Part shown: piece by piece, positions 8,267 to 17,585 of the stretch
How the letters are laid out: every line of letters starts with the position of its first letter
How positions within the stretch are numbered: the first letter of the stretch is position 1
Translations under genes and position numbers: made by a program
Notes under the pieces: model-generated
Database searches by the model: none
What the model saw: only the letters and a program-made list of their open reading frames with translations
What the model was told of the DNA's origin: nothing
Source: VXRD01 sp965232265
GTDB lineage: Bacteria; Latescibacterota; UBA2968
DNA length: 64,000 nucleotides
NCBI GenBank assembly: GCA_965232265.1
Contig: CBDDPH010000002.1
Location: forward strand, 682,001-746,000
Direction of reading: 5' to 3'

Positions 8267-9637
8267 TTATGGCGGAGAAAATGCCTCGGCTGGCAGCGAT
8301 GTGGGGTCGGTTTGATCGCCGATGGCTTGTTGGTCTCGCCAGTTCGGGTTGTAGCGTTCTCCTGGCATGGTGGCGTGGATCATTTCATAAACGCCATCTC
8401 CAAGGCGATCCAGAAATACAAACTCGTAGTAGTTGAGGTGTTCGTAGGTCCAAATTTCAAAAGCTTTGCCGGTGGCACTAAACGGACTGCGCTCGATGTC
8501 TGTGGGCAGACCATATTTGATGTGGATGCGCCCCTGGTCGGTATCCGATCCCTTTTGCCCGGGACGCGCAGAGAAGTGTTCGTCTGCATAGCGAATGCGC
8601 CTGAAGTGTTCGGTGGCAAATTCGTTTTCGGGCGTTAGAGGCGTTGGATCGCGTTTTTTCCAGAAGGTGAGGATAAATTCTACTTTCTCGGCGGCACTTA
8701 AGGAGGCATAAGTTTCGCGTTCGGTTTGTGTGGCGATGTAGCGGATTTGTTTGTAATAGCGTTTTAAGGAGGCGGGGTCTGTTGCCAGTGCGGGTTTTTG
8801 TATAGAAAAAACCCTCTGGCGCGTGGTCATTTTGCCCGTGCCGTTATCGCGGGCAGTGATTTTCAGGACATATTGCCCTGGGGTAACACCTTTGAGATCG
8901 AGGGATTCGGTTTTAATAGCGGTTGTGCCGGGTTTGCGGTAGCGCGCCGAGGGAAAGTTTTTGATCCGCTGTCCCGCGGTATCCAGGAGGGCATAAGCGA
9001 GGTCGAAAGTTGCCGCGCGTCCTTCGCCTGTGGCAAGGCCATAGAGCTCAAAGTAGATGTTTAAGGTCGTTGCGATTGACCTGCGCGCGTTGGGCACGAT
9101 TTTGAACCCGTTCTTGACCAGATTTCCGGTGGCCTGTGTGTTCGCGGCGTCAATCCGGTGGGCAAGCTGGATGTCGCTTATGGTCGGGGCGGCGTTGTCA
9201 AATTCGGGCATTGTAAAGGCGAGTTCACAGGTGCCTTCGGCATTGGCCTGCAAATCTTTCAGGCCAACGCGAACCCTATATATGCCGGGCGCAATTCTGA
9301 AGCGCAACGTCTCTGTAATCATTTGATCGCGCAGGTCTGTTTCCGCGTCTGTGGCGATCTGTTTTTCCCATTTGAAGGGTATGGTATCGCGCTCGGTGTA
9401 AAAAAATGCTTCTACGCGATAGGTGGCCCACTGGCGGTCATTTGATTCTTTGAAGGTGAGGTGTCGGCACGGGCACTGGAGATACAGTTCGCCGTAGTTC
9501 AAGCTGTCTGGCGTATCAAAGCCCGCCCTGTCGATCCAAAATGGGATGTCTCCCTGCGCCATAACGGGAATATCTTCTCCCGAAATTGGCGCGAGGAGAG
9601 CCTGTGCGAGACACAGCGACAAAAGGATATATTTCAT
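8267..9637 (-). CDS. GWxTD domain-containing secreted protein
   Basis: A 456-residue protein with an N-terminal signal peptide (cleavage probably near residue 20, ISGED). The C-terminal third (about residues 290-430) has the GWxTD-domain pattern: FWKKRDPTPLTPENEF, then a TDQGRIHIKYGLP block and IWTYEHL. The defining Gly-Trp-x-Thr-Asp is changed to GSDTD, so the tryptophan is lost. GWxTD proteins are common in FCB-group bacteria and have no established function; they often sit near secretion or TonB-dependent systems. It lies 8 nt after the PorV-like gene. The middle is beta-rich with no recognisable domain. Confidence 0.85.
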   Translation of the reverse strand: MKYILLSLCLAQALLAPISGEDIPVMAQGDIPFWIDRAGFDTPDSLNYGELYLQCPCRHLTFKESNDRQWATYRVEAFFYTERDTIPFKWEKQIATDAETDLRDQMITETLRFRIAPGIYRVRVGLKDLQANAEGTCELAFTMPEFDNAAPTISDIQLAHRIDAANTQATGNLVKNGFKIVPNARRSIATTLNIYFELYGLATGEGRAATFDLAYALLDTAGQRIKNFPSARYRKPGTTAIKTESLDLKGVTPGQYVLKITARDNGTGKMTTRQRVFSIQKPALATDPASLKRYYKQIRYIATQTERETYASLSAAEKVEFILTFWKKRDPTPLTPENEFATEHFRRIRYADEHFSARPGQKGSDTDQGRIHIKYGLPTDIERSPFSATGKAFEIWTYEHLNYYEFVFLDRLGDGVYEMIHATMPGERYNPNWRDQQAIGDQTDPTSLPAEAFSPP

Positions 9638-9645
9638 ATCGCAAC

Positions 9646-10587
9646 TCAGAAGGAACCGCCAATATTTATCCGATAGGTGGGATCCAATAACTCGCCCATG
9701 TCGCTATACGCCATGTCCAGGGTGAAGGGGCGCTCATTGACCGTGTATTTGAGGCCAAAACCGAGGGCAAAACTCTCGGTGTCGTTATTGAATTTCCAGC
9801 CGCCGCGCAGGGCGAGAATATTGTGCAACCAGAGTTCGGCACCCGCGTGAATGCGGCCTTCAAAATCGACAAAGAAGGCATTTTCCGCAGATACGGTGAG
9901 CGAAACCGGATCGCCCAGATTGCCGTAGAGTTCCATCGAAGCCGCGATGCTGTAGATGAGGGGACGGAAGGCCGTATCGTCGATGATGACGATATCCTGT
10001 CCGAAATTTTTCAGGGTCATGGCCAAACGCAAAGACCGAAACCCGGTGTAAAAGAGCGTGCCTATGGAGATATCCAGACCGCTGTTGACATCGGTATAGA
10101 GTGTCTCTCGAATATACCGGCCCTGGGCGCCAAATGACAATCGGTCGGTAAATTTGATGGCATAAGTCAGGCCAATGGCAAAGTCGCTGTCTTTAATGAT
10201 GTTGCCCGTGCCATTGGGCTGGAAAATGGTGGTTTCTTCAAATTCATCGGGTGTGAAAGACAAGACCGTGATGCCTATGGTCTGCATGCCCAGGTTGTAG
10301 GCAAAAGCACCTGAGTAAAATTTAGAATTGACCATCCACTTGTTGTATCCCAGGCTAAACGCGGCGCGATCGATTTGCGTGATGCCCGCTGGATTCCAGA
10401 ACATGGCATCGATACCCGTGCCCACTGCGGTGTACGCATCGCCCATGGCAACTGCGCGTGCGCTTTGGGAGACTTTGAGGAAGGTGAACCCGGCATTGCC
10501 GAGTTTTTGGAGCCCGGCCTCTGCGCCTGTTGCCGATAGGGCAAAGGCGGTGAAGACCAGGACGAGTGTTGTTTGTAAGCGTTTCAC
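9646..10587 (-). CDS. PorV/PorQ-family outer-membrane protein
   Basis: A 313-residue outer-membrane beta-barrel of the PorV/PorQ (UPF0164-like) family, with a signal peptide ending around SATGAEA. Hallmarks are FLKVSQSARAVAMGDAY and the FWNPAGI motif shortly after, followed by alternating beta strands to a C-terminal Phe. In type IX secretion PorV shuttles C-terminal-domain cargo to the surface. Its gene sits beside one for a large secreted protein with a sorting-type tail, which fits a cargo/shuttle pair, although the core type IX genes are not here. The start is GTG at 10587 with AAGGAGG upstream. Confidence 0.88.
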   Translation of the reverse strand: MKRLQTTLVLVFTAFALSATGAEAGLQKLGNAGFTFLKVSQSARAVAMGDAYTAVGTGIDAMFWNPAGITQIDRAAFSLGYNKWMVNSKFYSGAFAYNLGMQTIGITVLSFTPDEFEETTIFQPNGTGNIIKDSDFAIGLTYAIKFTDRLSFGAQGRYIRETLYTDVNSGLDISIGTLFYTGFRSLRLAMTLKNFGQDIVIIDDTAFRPLIYSIAASMELYGNLGDPVSLTVSAENAFFVDFEGRIHAGAELWLHNILALRGGWKFNNDTESFALGFGLKYTVNERPFTLDMAYSDMGELLDPTYRINIGGSF

Positions 10588-10603
10588 GAGTTCCTCCTTT
10601 GCA

Positions 10604-12913
10604 CTATTTGATGATCATAAACATCCCGGTCTGTTTTTTGCCCGTTTCGCCAGCAACCAGAGATTCTACCACGTAGTAGTAGCGTCCGGCGGCGACGCGC
10701 CCGGAAAATGTGCGCGTGCGCTGGTCCCAGGTGGCTTCGCCCCTGTCGGGGTCGGTGGTGCGCTGCGGGTGGTTGATGACGGCGATCAGATCTCCGGAGA
10801 TTGAAAAGATGGAGATTTTGGCCTTTCGGGGTATGTTGACAAAGCGAATATTGTTGCTGGCCGGTGGATACCGGTGGTCGGCATCTCCAGGGTCGTCTCG
10901 AAAGGGATTGGGGACGACGCGCACCTGTTCGGATAGCGCGTCTTTTTCAGGGGTTGCAATCACGATGGGGCTTCTGGAGACATTCATGCGCTGTTCGGGT
11001 GCGCTGTGCCCGGATTCCAGAGATGGAATGGCTCGGCCCGTGCCGTTCCAGTCGCTGTGTCCGGAATCGTAGGTGCGCACCGAATACCAGTACCTGAAAC
11101 CGGGGACGGATTCTACGTCTCGGTAGGTGTAGGTTCCCCCATCGGCGTAGGAGATCGTGGGCGATGTCCAGGGGGTGTTGGGGTCATACTCCGTATTGGT
11201 CGGGGGCGTTCCTTTGGGGATATCGGCCACGAGTTCCCATGGCCCCAGATGGTTGTTTTGGGTGCGATAGACCCGATAGCCCTGCACATCCAGAGCTTCA
11301 TCGCCCGTGTAATCCGGATCGGGGGACTTTTCTGCCCGGTCGGACCAGGTGATGGCGTTGTTTCCATTTTCATCGCTATCTACGAATATGGCGACATCGG
11401 GAGGCGCGTCGGGCAGGTCGTAATTGTTGTCGTAGGCAAATTGCGCGCGTTCCAGGTGCTGTGCCATCGCCCGTTCGCCATCGGCGACCTGGCTTTGATT
11501 GCCCTGGCGTGCCCATTCGTAAACATCCATGGGACTGCCGCCGGGACCGGCAAATTCGGCACCCGATCCGGCGACCCAGGCGACCACGACTTTGGCTTTT
11601 TCACCGGGGGCGAGATCATAAGGCCCGTAGGTGTGTGCGAAGGTTACGCGGCTGACTTTGGAGGGATTGTCCTGGACGGCTGGCACTCTACCCAAACCGA
11701 TGAATTCATTGTAGAGATTCTCGTCGCTATTCAGGTTGGTAATATCTGGCGTGTCCCAATCGAAACGCCCGTAGATCTCCCACCAGTTGACGAAGGAGGG
11801 CTGATCCATTGTTTTGGGGGCCACGTAGGTCTCGTTGTCGTTGGTGAATCCGTCGATGGGGTCGTAATCCAGAGGCGCCAGGCCGATGTACTGGAAAGCC
11901 ATGAGTTCGCCGTGGTTCAGTTGGCCCCGGTTGATATAGGCTGCCTGGGCATTGTTCTTATCGAAAGGCTGGCCCGTGTCGTCTCCGGCAGAAGAGAGCA
12001 GATCGCTATCATAGACATAAGAGATTTTTTTCCCTCGAAGTGCGGGCAAGCCCTCGAAGTTGGGTGCTTCGCTGTATTTGTACCAGTCGTCCAGGATGAT
12101 CGGGTCGGAATACGCCCAGGGTACAGTCTGGTTTTGCCAGCGGTGTCCTGCCCACGACGGAGCCAGGTTGTTCACAAAGGCGAAATAAACGTCCTTGTGA
12201 TCAACGGGTAGCCCAGCATCGGGTATGCCGTCTCCGTTGTTATCTCCGGTGTTTTCGATGATGACTTCGAGAATAATAAAGTCGTCGTAGTCCGGATAGC
12301 TCCACGCTCTGGCTTTTCGGGTGATGGTGAGGCCGCGTTCTGTCGTCCATTTGGAGATGATGATTTCTTCGGCCTCGTTGTCGTTGGGAATATAGCGCCC
12401 GTAATCGTAATTGTGGATTTCGATGGGTTCGTCGGCCACCAGTGCAGGTGCGCCGGGCCAGTAATTGGCCGTGGTATTGCCCGTGAGGAACGACCGGGTT
12501 TCAACGCCCAGATCGCGCTCTGGCCCCGAAGCGGCATCGTAGATCATTTCAAAGATGTCGTCGGTATTGTAGCGCGGGTTGGAGGTGGATACATTGTATG
12601 ATCCGCCTTCTTTGGTAAAAACCCAAAAACCCTCGCCCTGGCTGGTGTGATAGCGGTGGTCGTTGTCCTGTCCTATGATCCAGTATTCCCTGAAGTCGCG
12701 CTCGCCAATGCCCCAGCCGGGATACATCAAGCCGGCGTCTGCACCCAGGCGGCTGTCGTCGCGCAAGCCCTGGGTGCCGGTATTGCGAAAAGTGGCCCAG
12801 AGCTTGCCCCGGGTCAGGTGGCGTTGAAGTTCGGGTTGCTGGGCGTAGATTTCGGATGCAAATACCAGCACACATAAAACGCCCACCCATCCGATGTGTT
12901 TTAATGGATACAT
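10604..12913 (-). CDS. Large secreted protein with FlgD/sorting-type C-terminus
   Basis: A 769-residue secreted protein with a signal peptide ending at EIYAQ. The long N-terminal part shows no family I recognise; it has many Asp/Asn-rich loops (such as DNNGDGIPDAG) that could bind calcium. Around residues 510-640 there is a fibronectin-like segment (DVQGYRVYRTQNN...). The last 100 residues (VRVVPNPFRDD to the terminal MFMIIK) match FlgD-Ig-like or type IX sorting domains. It is likely a surface-anchored ligand-binding partner of the TonB receptor, playing the role SusD plays for SusC without resembling SusD. It lies 16 nt before the PorV-like gene and 23 nt after the receptor gene. Confidence 0.75.
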   Translation of the reverse strand: MYPLKHIGWVGVLCVLVFASEIYAQQPELQRHLTRGKLWATFRNTGTQGLRDDSRLGADAGLMYPGWGIGERDFREYWIIGQDNDHRYHTSQGEGFWVFTKEGGSYNVSTSNPRYNTDDIFEMIYDAASGPERDLGVETRSFLTGNTTANYWPGAPALVADEPIEIHNYDYGRYIPNDNEAEEIIISKWTTERGLTITRKARAWSYPDYDDFIILEVIIENTGDNNGDGIPDAGLPVDHKDVYFAFVNNLAPSWAGHRWQNQTVPWAYSDPIILDDWYKYSEAPNFEGLPALRGKKISYVYDSDLLSSAGDDTGQPFDKNNAQAAYINRGQLNHGELMAFQYIGLAPLDYDPIDGFTNDNETYVAPKTMDQPSFVNWWEIYGRFDWDTPDITNLNSDENLYNEFIGLGRVPAVQDNPSKVSRVTFAHTYGPYDLAPGEKAKVVVAWVAGSGAEFAGPGGSPMDVYEWARQGNQSQVADGERAMAQHLERAQFAYDNNYDLPDAPPDVAIFVDSDENGNNAITWSDRAEKSPDPDYTGDEALDVQGYRVYRTQNNHLGPWELVADIPKGTPPTNTEYDPNTPWTSPTISYADGGTYTYRDVESVPGFRYWYSVRTYDSGHSDWNGTGRAIPSLESGHSAPEQRMNVSRSPIVIATPEKDALSEQVRVVPNPFRDDPGDADHRYPPASNNIRFVNIPRKAKISIFSISGDLIAVINHPQRTTDPDRGEATWDQRTRTFSGRVAAGRYYYVVESLVAGETGKKQTGMFMIIK

Positions 12914-12936
12914 GTTCTTGCTCCTTGATAACGAAA

Positions 12937-15900
12937 TTAGAATCCAAGTTGGAGACCTATGCTGATCTCTCGAGGCCGACCGGCCCAGCGGTGGTATTCT
13001 TTGGTATCGCCGTAGTTGATATAATTTTTGTCCGTGGGTTTGGGCATGTCCATGCCGTAGAGATACCAGAGTTCGGCCTGTGGCCCCTGTCTGTGTCGAT
13101 CAAACCAGGGACCGCGCCAGAAATATTCGGTGGCCGGGTCGCGCTGGTTGAAGAAGTTGTACACGTTCATAAACAGGGTGGCTTCTGTTCTGCCTGCCCG
13201 AATGCGTTTTTCCAAAGACAGGTTGGTCTTGGTTTCCATAGGCCCAAATCGCTCGACATTGCCCTGTGTGGGATGCGGAATGCTGATTCGGCGTCCCGTT
13301 TTCAGGGTGTTGATTACATTGAGCCTGAAGCCGCCGAGAGCTGGACCGTAATGCATGGGCGTTTCATACGTAAATGCGATTTTCATGGTGCCGCGCCGGT
13401 CGCCAAAACCAGCGGTTTCTGCAGCACCACCGCGACCCGCACTGCGATCAGAGGTGGTGTTGCGGGTGAAGAAGAAGACACCCGAAAGATTTTCCACTTC
13501 CTGAATTTCGCTGTCGGTCAGCGGATTCCAGTCGGGGTTGGTGCCTTCTCGAATGGTCTGGATATAGCGGTCTGCTTCGGCGCCGATGTCCTGAATCTGC
13601 TGCGGTGTGAGCGGTACTTTTGCTTCTGAGCCGTCGTCGCTGGCATTGACTACGCCGTCGCCGTTGGTGTCTTTGGTGTGCTGGATAAAATAGAGATCGG
13701 AGGCGACAAATTGCGAGTTGGGAAAGTAAATAATCCGGTTGATTCCCGCGTTGCCTCCCGACTGCCACTGGTGGTTGTAGGCGACCTGGAAGGAGAAGTT
13801 TTGGCTGAAGTCCTTTCGCAGGCTCAGTTCAAATCCGCGATTGTCTGTAAAGACATAACCCAGCGGTGTGTTGCGTCCCACCTGGCTTTTGCGGCTGGGA
13901 TCGCGCCACAGGGCATTGCCGAATCGAACCTGACCATCTACACTTTGCTGGTAAGTCGTAAAGCTCAGGACATAGTCCTGATAGAAGTTCCAGTCCGTGC
14001 CTACCTCGAAATTGGTGGAGCGTTTGTAGTCGAGATGGGGATTGCCCGTGGTGGCTCGCTGGTTGTTTTTATTGAGCCATTCGGTATCGTCGATTTGGCC
14101 GTTGTTGTTGAAATCTTCGGGGGGCGCAACGCCGCGCCATTCGTAGGAATAGAGGTGCCAGAACCCGGGCATTTGGTGAAAGATGCCGTAGGAAAATCGA
14201 ATGATGGCATTGGCCGTAATGGGATGTGAAACGCCCAGGCGAGGACTCCATGCCGATTTGGTGGATACGGTGGTGCGCGGCATAAATTTGCGCTGTCGCG
14301 ACCACGAGTTGGTCATAGGTGCGCCACCCCAGGCATTGTTGGCAAGTGGGGAATAAAAATCGCCATTGTGGTCGTGTCTGTCGTAGCGGATGCCCAGGTT
14401 GACGATGATGCCTTCAAATTCCATTTTGTCCTGGAGGTAGAAGGCGGATTGGATGGGGTTGATGGGTTCGCCCATTTCGTAGGGCACACCCGCGAGTTGA
14501 TAGCGCGATTTGCCGGCCTGCGGCCAGTTGATCTGGTTCCACCAGTAGGTGTGTCGGGTCAGATCAATGCCGGTTTTGATAAAGTGGTTCTTGTTGATCT
14601 GGCTGGAATAATCGAGTTTGAAGTTGAGGCGGGCGCGATGGTCGTTGATCCAGATGGAGACCCGTCTGGGGCCAATGGTGAATACCCCGTCCTGATCTTT
14701 TCTGAGCGGTTCTGTAATGCCGCCCCCAAATTGGCTGGTGACACCCGGCACATTGGTCGTGTCTGTGGCGTCGCGGTAATAGGATAGCCGGGCTTCGTAA
14801 AAGGTTTTGTTGCTCAGGGTATGTGTGAGGGATATGTATGCGAGGTCGTGTTTGACGTTGGCGATGCCTGCACCGGCTTCGTTTGCGGGAAGAAAGATGT
14901 CGATGCCCTGGAGTTCTCGACCAACGGTGCGCTTGACGCCCTGTACCCAGCTTTCCCCCTCGCCGACCTGATAGGCTTCGTGACGTGCATAGACGCCGCC
15001 GACTTTAACTTTTATGTTGGACTGCACATCCCAGGCCAGTTTGTAGGTGCCTTTGATGTTATAGGGCGATTCGATCCAGCGGGCGGTTTGTGGAGATGTC
15101 GAGACGGCCTGGTGGAAGATGCCGCGTTTGGTGGGAGAGGGAAAATGCGAGGCTTGTCCTTCGTGCTGTGCCGTAACAAAAAAGGAGGCATTTCCCAGCA
15201 ATGGACCCGAGAGTGACCCATCGACTTCATAACCGTGAATGCCGGTATAGTCCGTGCGCTCGTGCGCCAGGCGGGTGATGTCGTCGCCCGTTCCCATCTG
15301 GCGGTCTGGACCGGGATCTGTGTATGTTTCATTTTCCCATGTCGCATCGCCCCATTTCATTCTGCCTTTGTGGATGGGGCTGTCATAGACATTGCCACCC
15401 CAGTGTTTTTTGCCCGGTGGAATATAGGTGAAGCCGCCTTTGCCGTGAAAATTTTTGCCGCCTTCTCGGGTGATGATGTGAATGGCGCCAGATGTGGCAT
15501 TGCCGTATTCGGCTTCCATCCCGCCGGTGATGACGGTAATTTCTTGCACGGCGTCGCTGTTGACCCCGACAAATTGAACATCGCCCCGGGCAGTGCCCGC
15601 ATCCATGACAACGCCATCTACATAGACGAGTGTTTCCGTGGTGCCGCGGTTGCCCTGATAGCTGCCGCGAATGGCGGGTTCGTTGTTGTCGAGAGAGACG
15701 CCGGCCTGAAGGCTCATGAGTTCTGAGGTGTTTGCCACTGTAGATAGCCGATCAATCGCATCACCACCCATGATGTATTTGCTCGTGGTTTTGTCTCTTT
15801 CCACGGGCGGGCGTTCAGCGACAACTGTGAGTTCGGCCAATTCGACGGTGGTTTCTTTGAGTTGAAAGTTGAGTGGCGTGGTGAAGTCCGTTTTGACCGA

Positions 15901-16158
15901 TACGTCGCTCTGGGTTTGATTGGTATATCCGATGAGCGAAGCCGTGAGTGCGTATCGCCCCGGCAGGATATTGATGATAAAATAGCTGCCATCGGCATCT
16001 GCCACAGCACCGAGCCGCGTGCCTTCTAAGATCACATTGGCACCGGGAAGCGGATTGCCTTGGTCGTCTTTGATGACACCGGCGATTTTACCCGTAGTGC
16101 CCGCATAGAGGTGGGGGGCAAGACCCAAAAGTATGCATATCATAACGATTCGTTTCAT
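12937..16158 (-). CDS. TonB-dependent receptor with carboxypeptidase-regulatory domain
   Basis: A 1073-residue outer-membrane receptor. After the signal peptide (ending LYAG) comes a carboxypeptidase-regulatory-like domain (about 22-100, GVIKDDQGNPLPGANV), then a plug domain (about 120-235, with the GGMEAEYGNATSGAI stretch), then a 22-stranded-barrel-sized region ending in the aromatic ISIGLQLGF. The domain order is that of SusC-like receptors, but no TonB box or SusC signature is obvious. A calcium-binding-type loop (DTNGDGVVNASDD) sits in the barrel near residue 820. The ATG at 16158 has GGAG upstream. It is second in the nine-gene operon, 14 nt after the small barrel protein gene. The ligand is unknown. 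Confidence 0.93.
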   Translation of the reverse strand: MKRIVMICILLGLAPHLYAGTTGKIAGVIKDDQGNPLPGANVILEGTRLGAVADADGSYFIINILPGRYALTASLIGYTNQTQSDVSVKTDFTTPLNFQLKETTVELAELTVVAERPPVERDKTTSKYIMGGDAIDRLSTVANTSELMSLQAGVSLDNNEPAIRGSYQGNRGTTETLVYVDGVVMDAGTARGDVQFVGVNSDAVQEITVITGGMEAEYGNATSGAIHIITREGGKNFHGKGGFTYIPPGKKHWGGNVYDSPIHKGRMKWGDATWENETYTDPGPDRQMGTGDDITRLAHERTDYTGIHGYEVDGSLSGPLLGNASFFVTAQHEGQASHFPSPTKRGIFHQAVSTSPQTARWIESPYNIKGTYKLAWDVQSNIKVKVGGVYARHEAYQVGEGESWVQGVKRTVGRELQGIDIFLPANEAGAGIANVKHDLAYISLTHTLSNKTFYEARLSYYRDATDTTNVPGVTSQFGGGITEPLRKDQDGVFTIGPRRVSIWINDHRARLNFKLDYSSQINKNHFIKTGIDLTRHTYWWNQINWPQAGKSRYQLAGVPYEMGEPINPIQSAFYLQDKMEFEGIIVNLGIRYDRHDHNGDFYSPLANNAWGGAPMTNSWSRQRKFMPRTTVSTKSAWSPRLGVSHPITANAIIRFSYGIFHQMPGFWHLYSYEWRGVAPPEDFNNNGQIDDTEWLNKNNQRATTGNPHLDYKRSTNFEVGTDWNFYQDYVLSFTTYQQSVDGQVRFGNALWRDPSRKSQVGRNTPLGYVFTDNRGFELSLRKDFSQNFSFQVAYNHQWQSGGNAGINRIIYFPNSQFVASDLYFIQHTKDTNGDGVVNASDDGSEAKVPLTPQQIQDIGAEADRYIQTIREGTNPDWNPLTDSEIQEVENLSGVFFFTRNTTSDRSAGRGGAAETAGFGDRRGTMKIAFTYETPMHYGPALGGFRLNVINTLKTGRRISIPHPTQGNVERFGPMETKTNLSLEKRIRAGRTEATLFMNVYNFFNQRDPATEYFWRGPWFDRHRQGPQAELWYLYGMDMPKPTDKNYINYGDTKEYHRWAGRPREISIGLQLGF

Positions 16159-16172
16159 TCGCGGGTCTCCTT

Positions 16173-16871
16173 TTAATTTAAGTTGAATTTGATACCGGCA
16201 CCGATATCGATGAGGTTAAAGGGGTATGTTTTTTCAATGCCCCATACAAGGAAAGGGCGCAATTCTCCCATTACGATATTGTAGCGTACACGCACATCTA
16301 ATGCAGCTTTGTCTCCCATACCGATTTGAACCCCGCCCCCAAAGCTGGCACTGAAAGCCGTGCGCGTGTCGTTGATGGGTTCCTGGAGGATGTTTGGATC
16401 GGGGGGCGCACCGGCACCCGAAGGCGTTTGACCGGCAAAGATCAGACCGCTGACTTTGCTGGCGTAATCGTGCAGGCCCGCGCCAAATGTGAGATAGGTC
16501 GTTGTGCCCTGGCCGAATCCTTTTTCTTGCAGTGCAAATAGCCAGTTGGCATTGATGCTGTTGATGGTCATGTCGGCTTCGGCCTGCGGGCTGGTGTATT
16601 CTTTGCCGTCGCTGAAGCTGAAGCTGCGCGTTTCAAGGCTGCCGTCGTTGAAGCGGGCGTGGTGAAATTCCACCTCGACCATCTTGCGCTTGTGATAGAT
16701 ATAGTGCGCTGTACCCCCAAACTTGGTACCCCTGTCGTACATGTCTTTGAAGTTGAAGAGGGGAATGTAGAAGTCAAAAAAGCCGCCAGCGCCGAAAGCT
16801 CCTTCTCGTGCGGTTGCCTGTGCGTTTGGCAACAGGGCCGCAACACATAGAATTAAGAGTAATTTTTTCAA
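16173..16871 (-). CDS. Small outer-membrane beta-barrel protein
   Basis: A 232-residue protein with a clear signal peptide (MKKLLLILCVAALLPNAQA, cleaved before TAREG) and alternating beta strands typical of 8-12 strand barrels. I do not recognise the family. I place the start at the TTG at 16871, six bases after AAGGAG; an in-frame TTG at 16889 would add six residues before the signal peptide and overlaps the stop of a possible leader peptide. It is the first gene of the nine-gene minus-strand operon, 14 nt before the TonB receptor gene, so it may be an auxiliary outer-membrane component of that uptake system. Confidence 0.75.
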   Translation of the reverse strand: MKKLLLILCVAALLPNAQATAREGAFGAGGFFDFYIPLFNFKDMYDRGTKFGGTAHYIYHKRKMVEVEFHHARFNDGSLETRSFSFSDGKEYTSPQAEADMTINSINANWLFALQEKGFGQGTTTYLTFGAGLHDYASKVSGLIFAGQTPSGAGAPPDPNILQEPINDTRTAFSASFGGGVQIGMGDKAALDVRVRYNIVMGELRPFLVWGIEKTYPFNLIDIGAGIKFNLN

Positions 16872-16885
16872 CAAAAACTCCTTTC

Positions 16886-16927
16886 TCAACTTGCTGTGTT
16901 AAAGGGATTTCCGAAACGCAATAGCAT
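16886..16927 (-). CDS. Possible 13-residue leader peptide
   Basis: Between ahpD and the operon, AAAGGAGG (16941-16948) is followed five bases later by ATG-GAC-TGA (16935-16927). That TGA overlaps a second ATG (TGATG), which opens a 13-codon frame MLLRFGNPFNTAS ending at 16886. Its stop in turn overlaps a TTG in frame with the barrel protein. The chain looks like translational coupling or attenuation, but such short frames can arise by chance. Confidence 0.3.
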   Translation of the reverse strand: MLLRFGNPFNTAS

Positions 16928-16972
16928 CAGTCCATTGTGACCTCCTTTCGAGAAATGCGAAGGGTTGTATTG

Positions 16973-17506
16973 TCAATTGGACAATGCTTCGAAGGACAAT
17001 GTATCGGCCACTGATTTTATGACGGTGGCGATGCGGGCGATGTCTGCGATCTGTTGGGCGTCGATGCCCAGTTTGTTTAATTGCGATGCGTGTGCGTTGA
17101 CGCAAATACCACACGCATTTACCACACTTGCCGCGAGACTCCACGCTTCGAACAATGCGCGATCGACACCCCCGTGGGTCAGCACGGCATTCATTCGCAA
17201 TTTGGGTGGCTGTTTCTTTATGTCGCTATTCTGAATGAGGTCGGTGAATTTATACCATACATTGGTCATGCTCATCATGGCAGCGGCAGATTTCACGGCT
17301 TTGATGTGTTGCTCGTCCATAACAGCCTGTGCGTCTTCGGCGATGTTCTGTATCACCTGTTCATTTTTTGACACCAGTGCTGCGGTAAGTGCCGATCCCC
17401 AGGCCATTGCCGGGTCGAGACGCGACGCAGATATGACCGATCCCAGGTTCAACCGAATATCCCGCGCATAATCGGGCATTGCCGACCGCAGATTATCTAT
17501 TCCCAT
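16973..17506 (-). CDS. ahpD: Alkyl hydroperoxide reductase AhpD-type protein
   Basis: A 177-residue AhpD homologue, the same length as the mycobacterial enzyme. The catalytic set is complete by alignment: Glu120, Cys132 and Cys135 of the CGIC motif, and His139. AhpD is a lipoyl-linked, thioredoxin-like disulfide carrier that reduces peroxiredoxin AhpC in the cytoplasm and also has weak peroxidase activity. No AhpC is in the window. The ATG at 17506 follows GGGAG. It lies upstream of, and in line with, the nine-gene operon (gap about 100 nt) and downstream of the triplicated membrane-protein genes. Confidence 0.92.
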   Translation of the reverse strand: MGIDNLRSAMPDYARDIRLNLGSVISASRLDPAMAWGSALTAALVSKNEQVIQNIAEDAQAVMDEQHIKAVKSAAAMMSMTNVWYKFTDLIQNSDIKKQPPKLRMNAVLTHGGVDRALFEAWSLAASVVNACGICVNAHASQLNKLGIDAQQIADIARIATVIKSVADTLSFEALSN

Positions 17507-17524
17507 AAAATCTCCCGTATGAAG

Positions 17525-17558
17525 AAAGCGCAGAGAATAGCATCGCTCTCCGCGCTTT
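17525..17558 (-). terminator. Imperfect hairpin upstream of ahpD
   Basis: AAAGCGCAGAGA (17525-17536) pairs with TCTCCGCGCTTT (17547-17558) with one mismatch and a 10-nt loop. It lies between the last membrane-protein copy and ahpD. On the minus strand the following bases are only moderately T-rich, so it is a possible but weak terminator or attenuator. Confidence 0.5.
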
Positions 17559-17585
17559 GTAAGAATTGCTTTTGTATAGCTTTAA

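Noticed and set aside
11006..12211. 401-codon plus-strand frame inside the secreted FlgD-tailed protein gene
   Set aside because: Composition is Gly/Val-rich shadow of the minus-strand gene; no domain or signal.
16968..16984. ATTGTC/GACAAT palindrome with a TTGACA on the minus strand as an operon promoter
   Set aside because: No acceptable -10 element lies 16-18 nt downstream, and it overlaps the ahpD stop codon.
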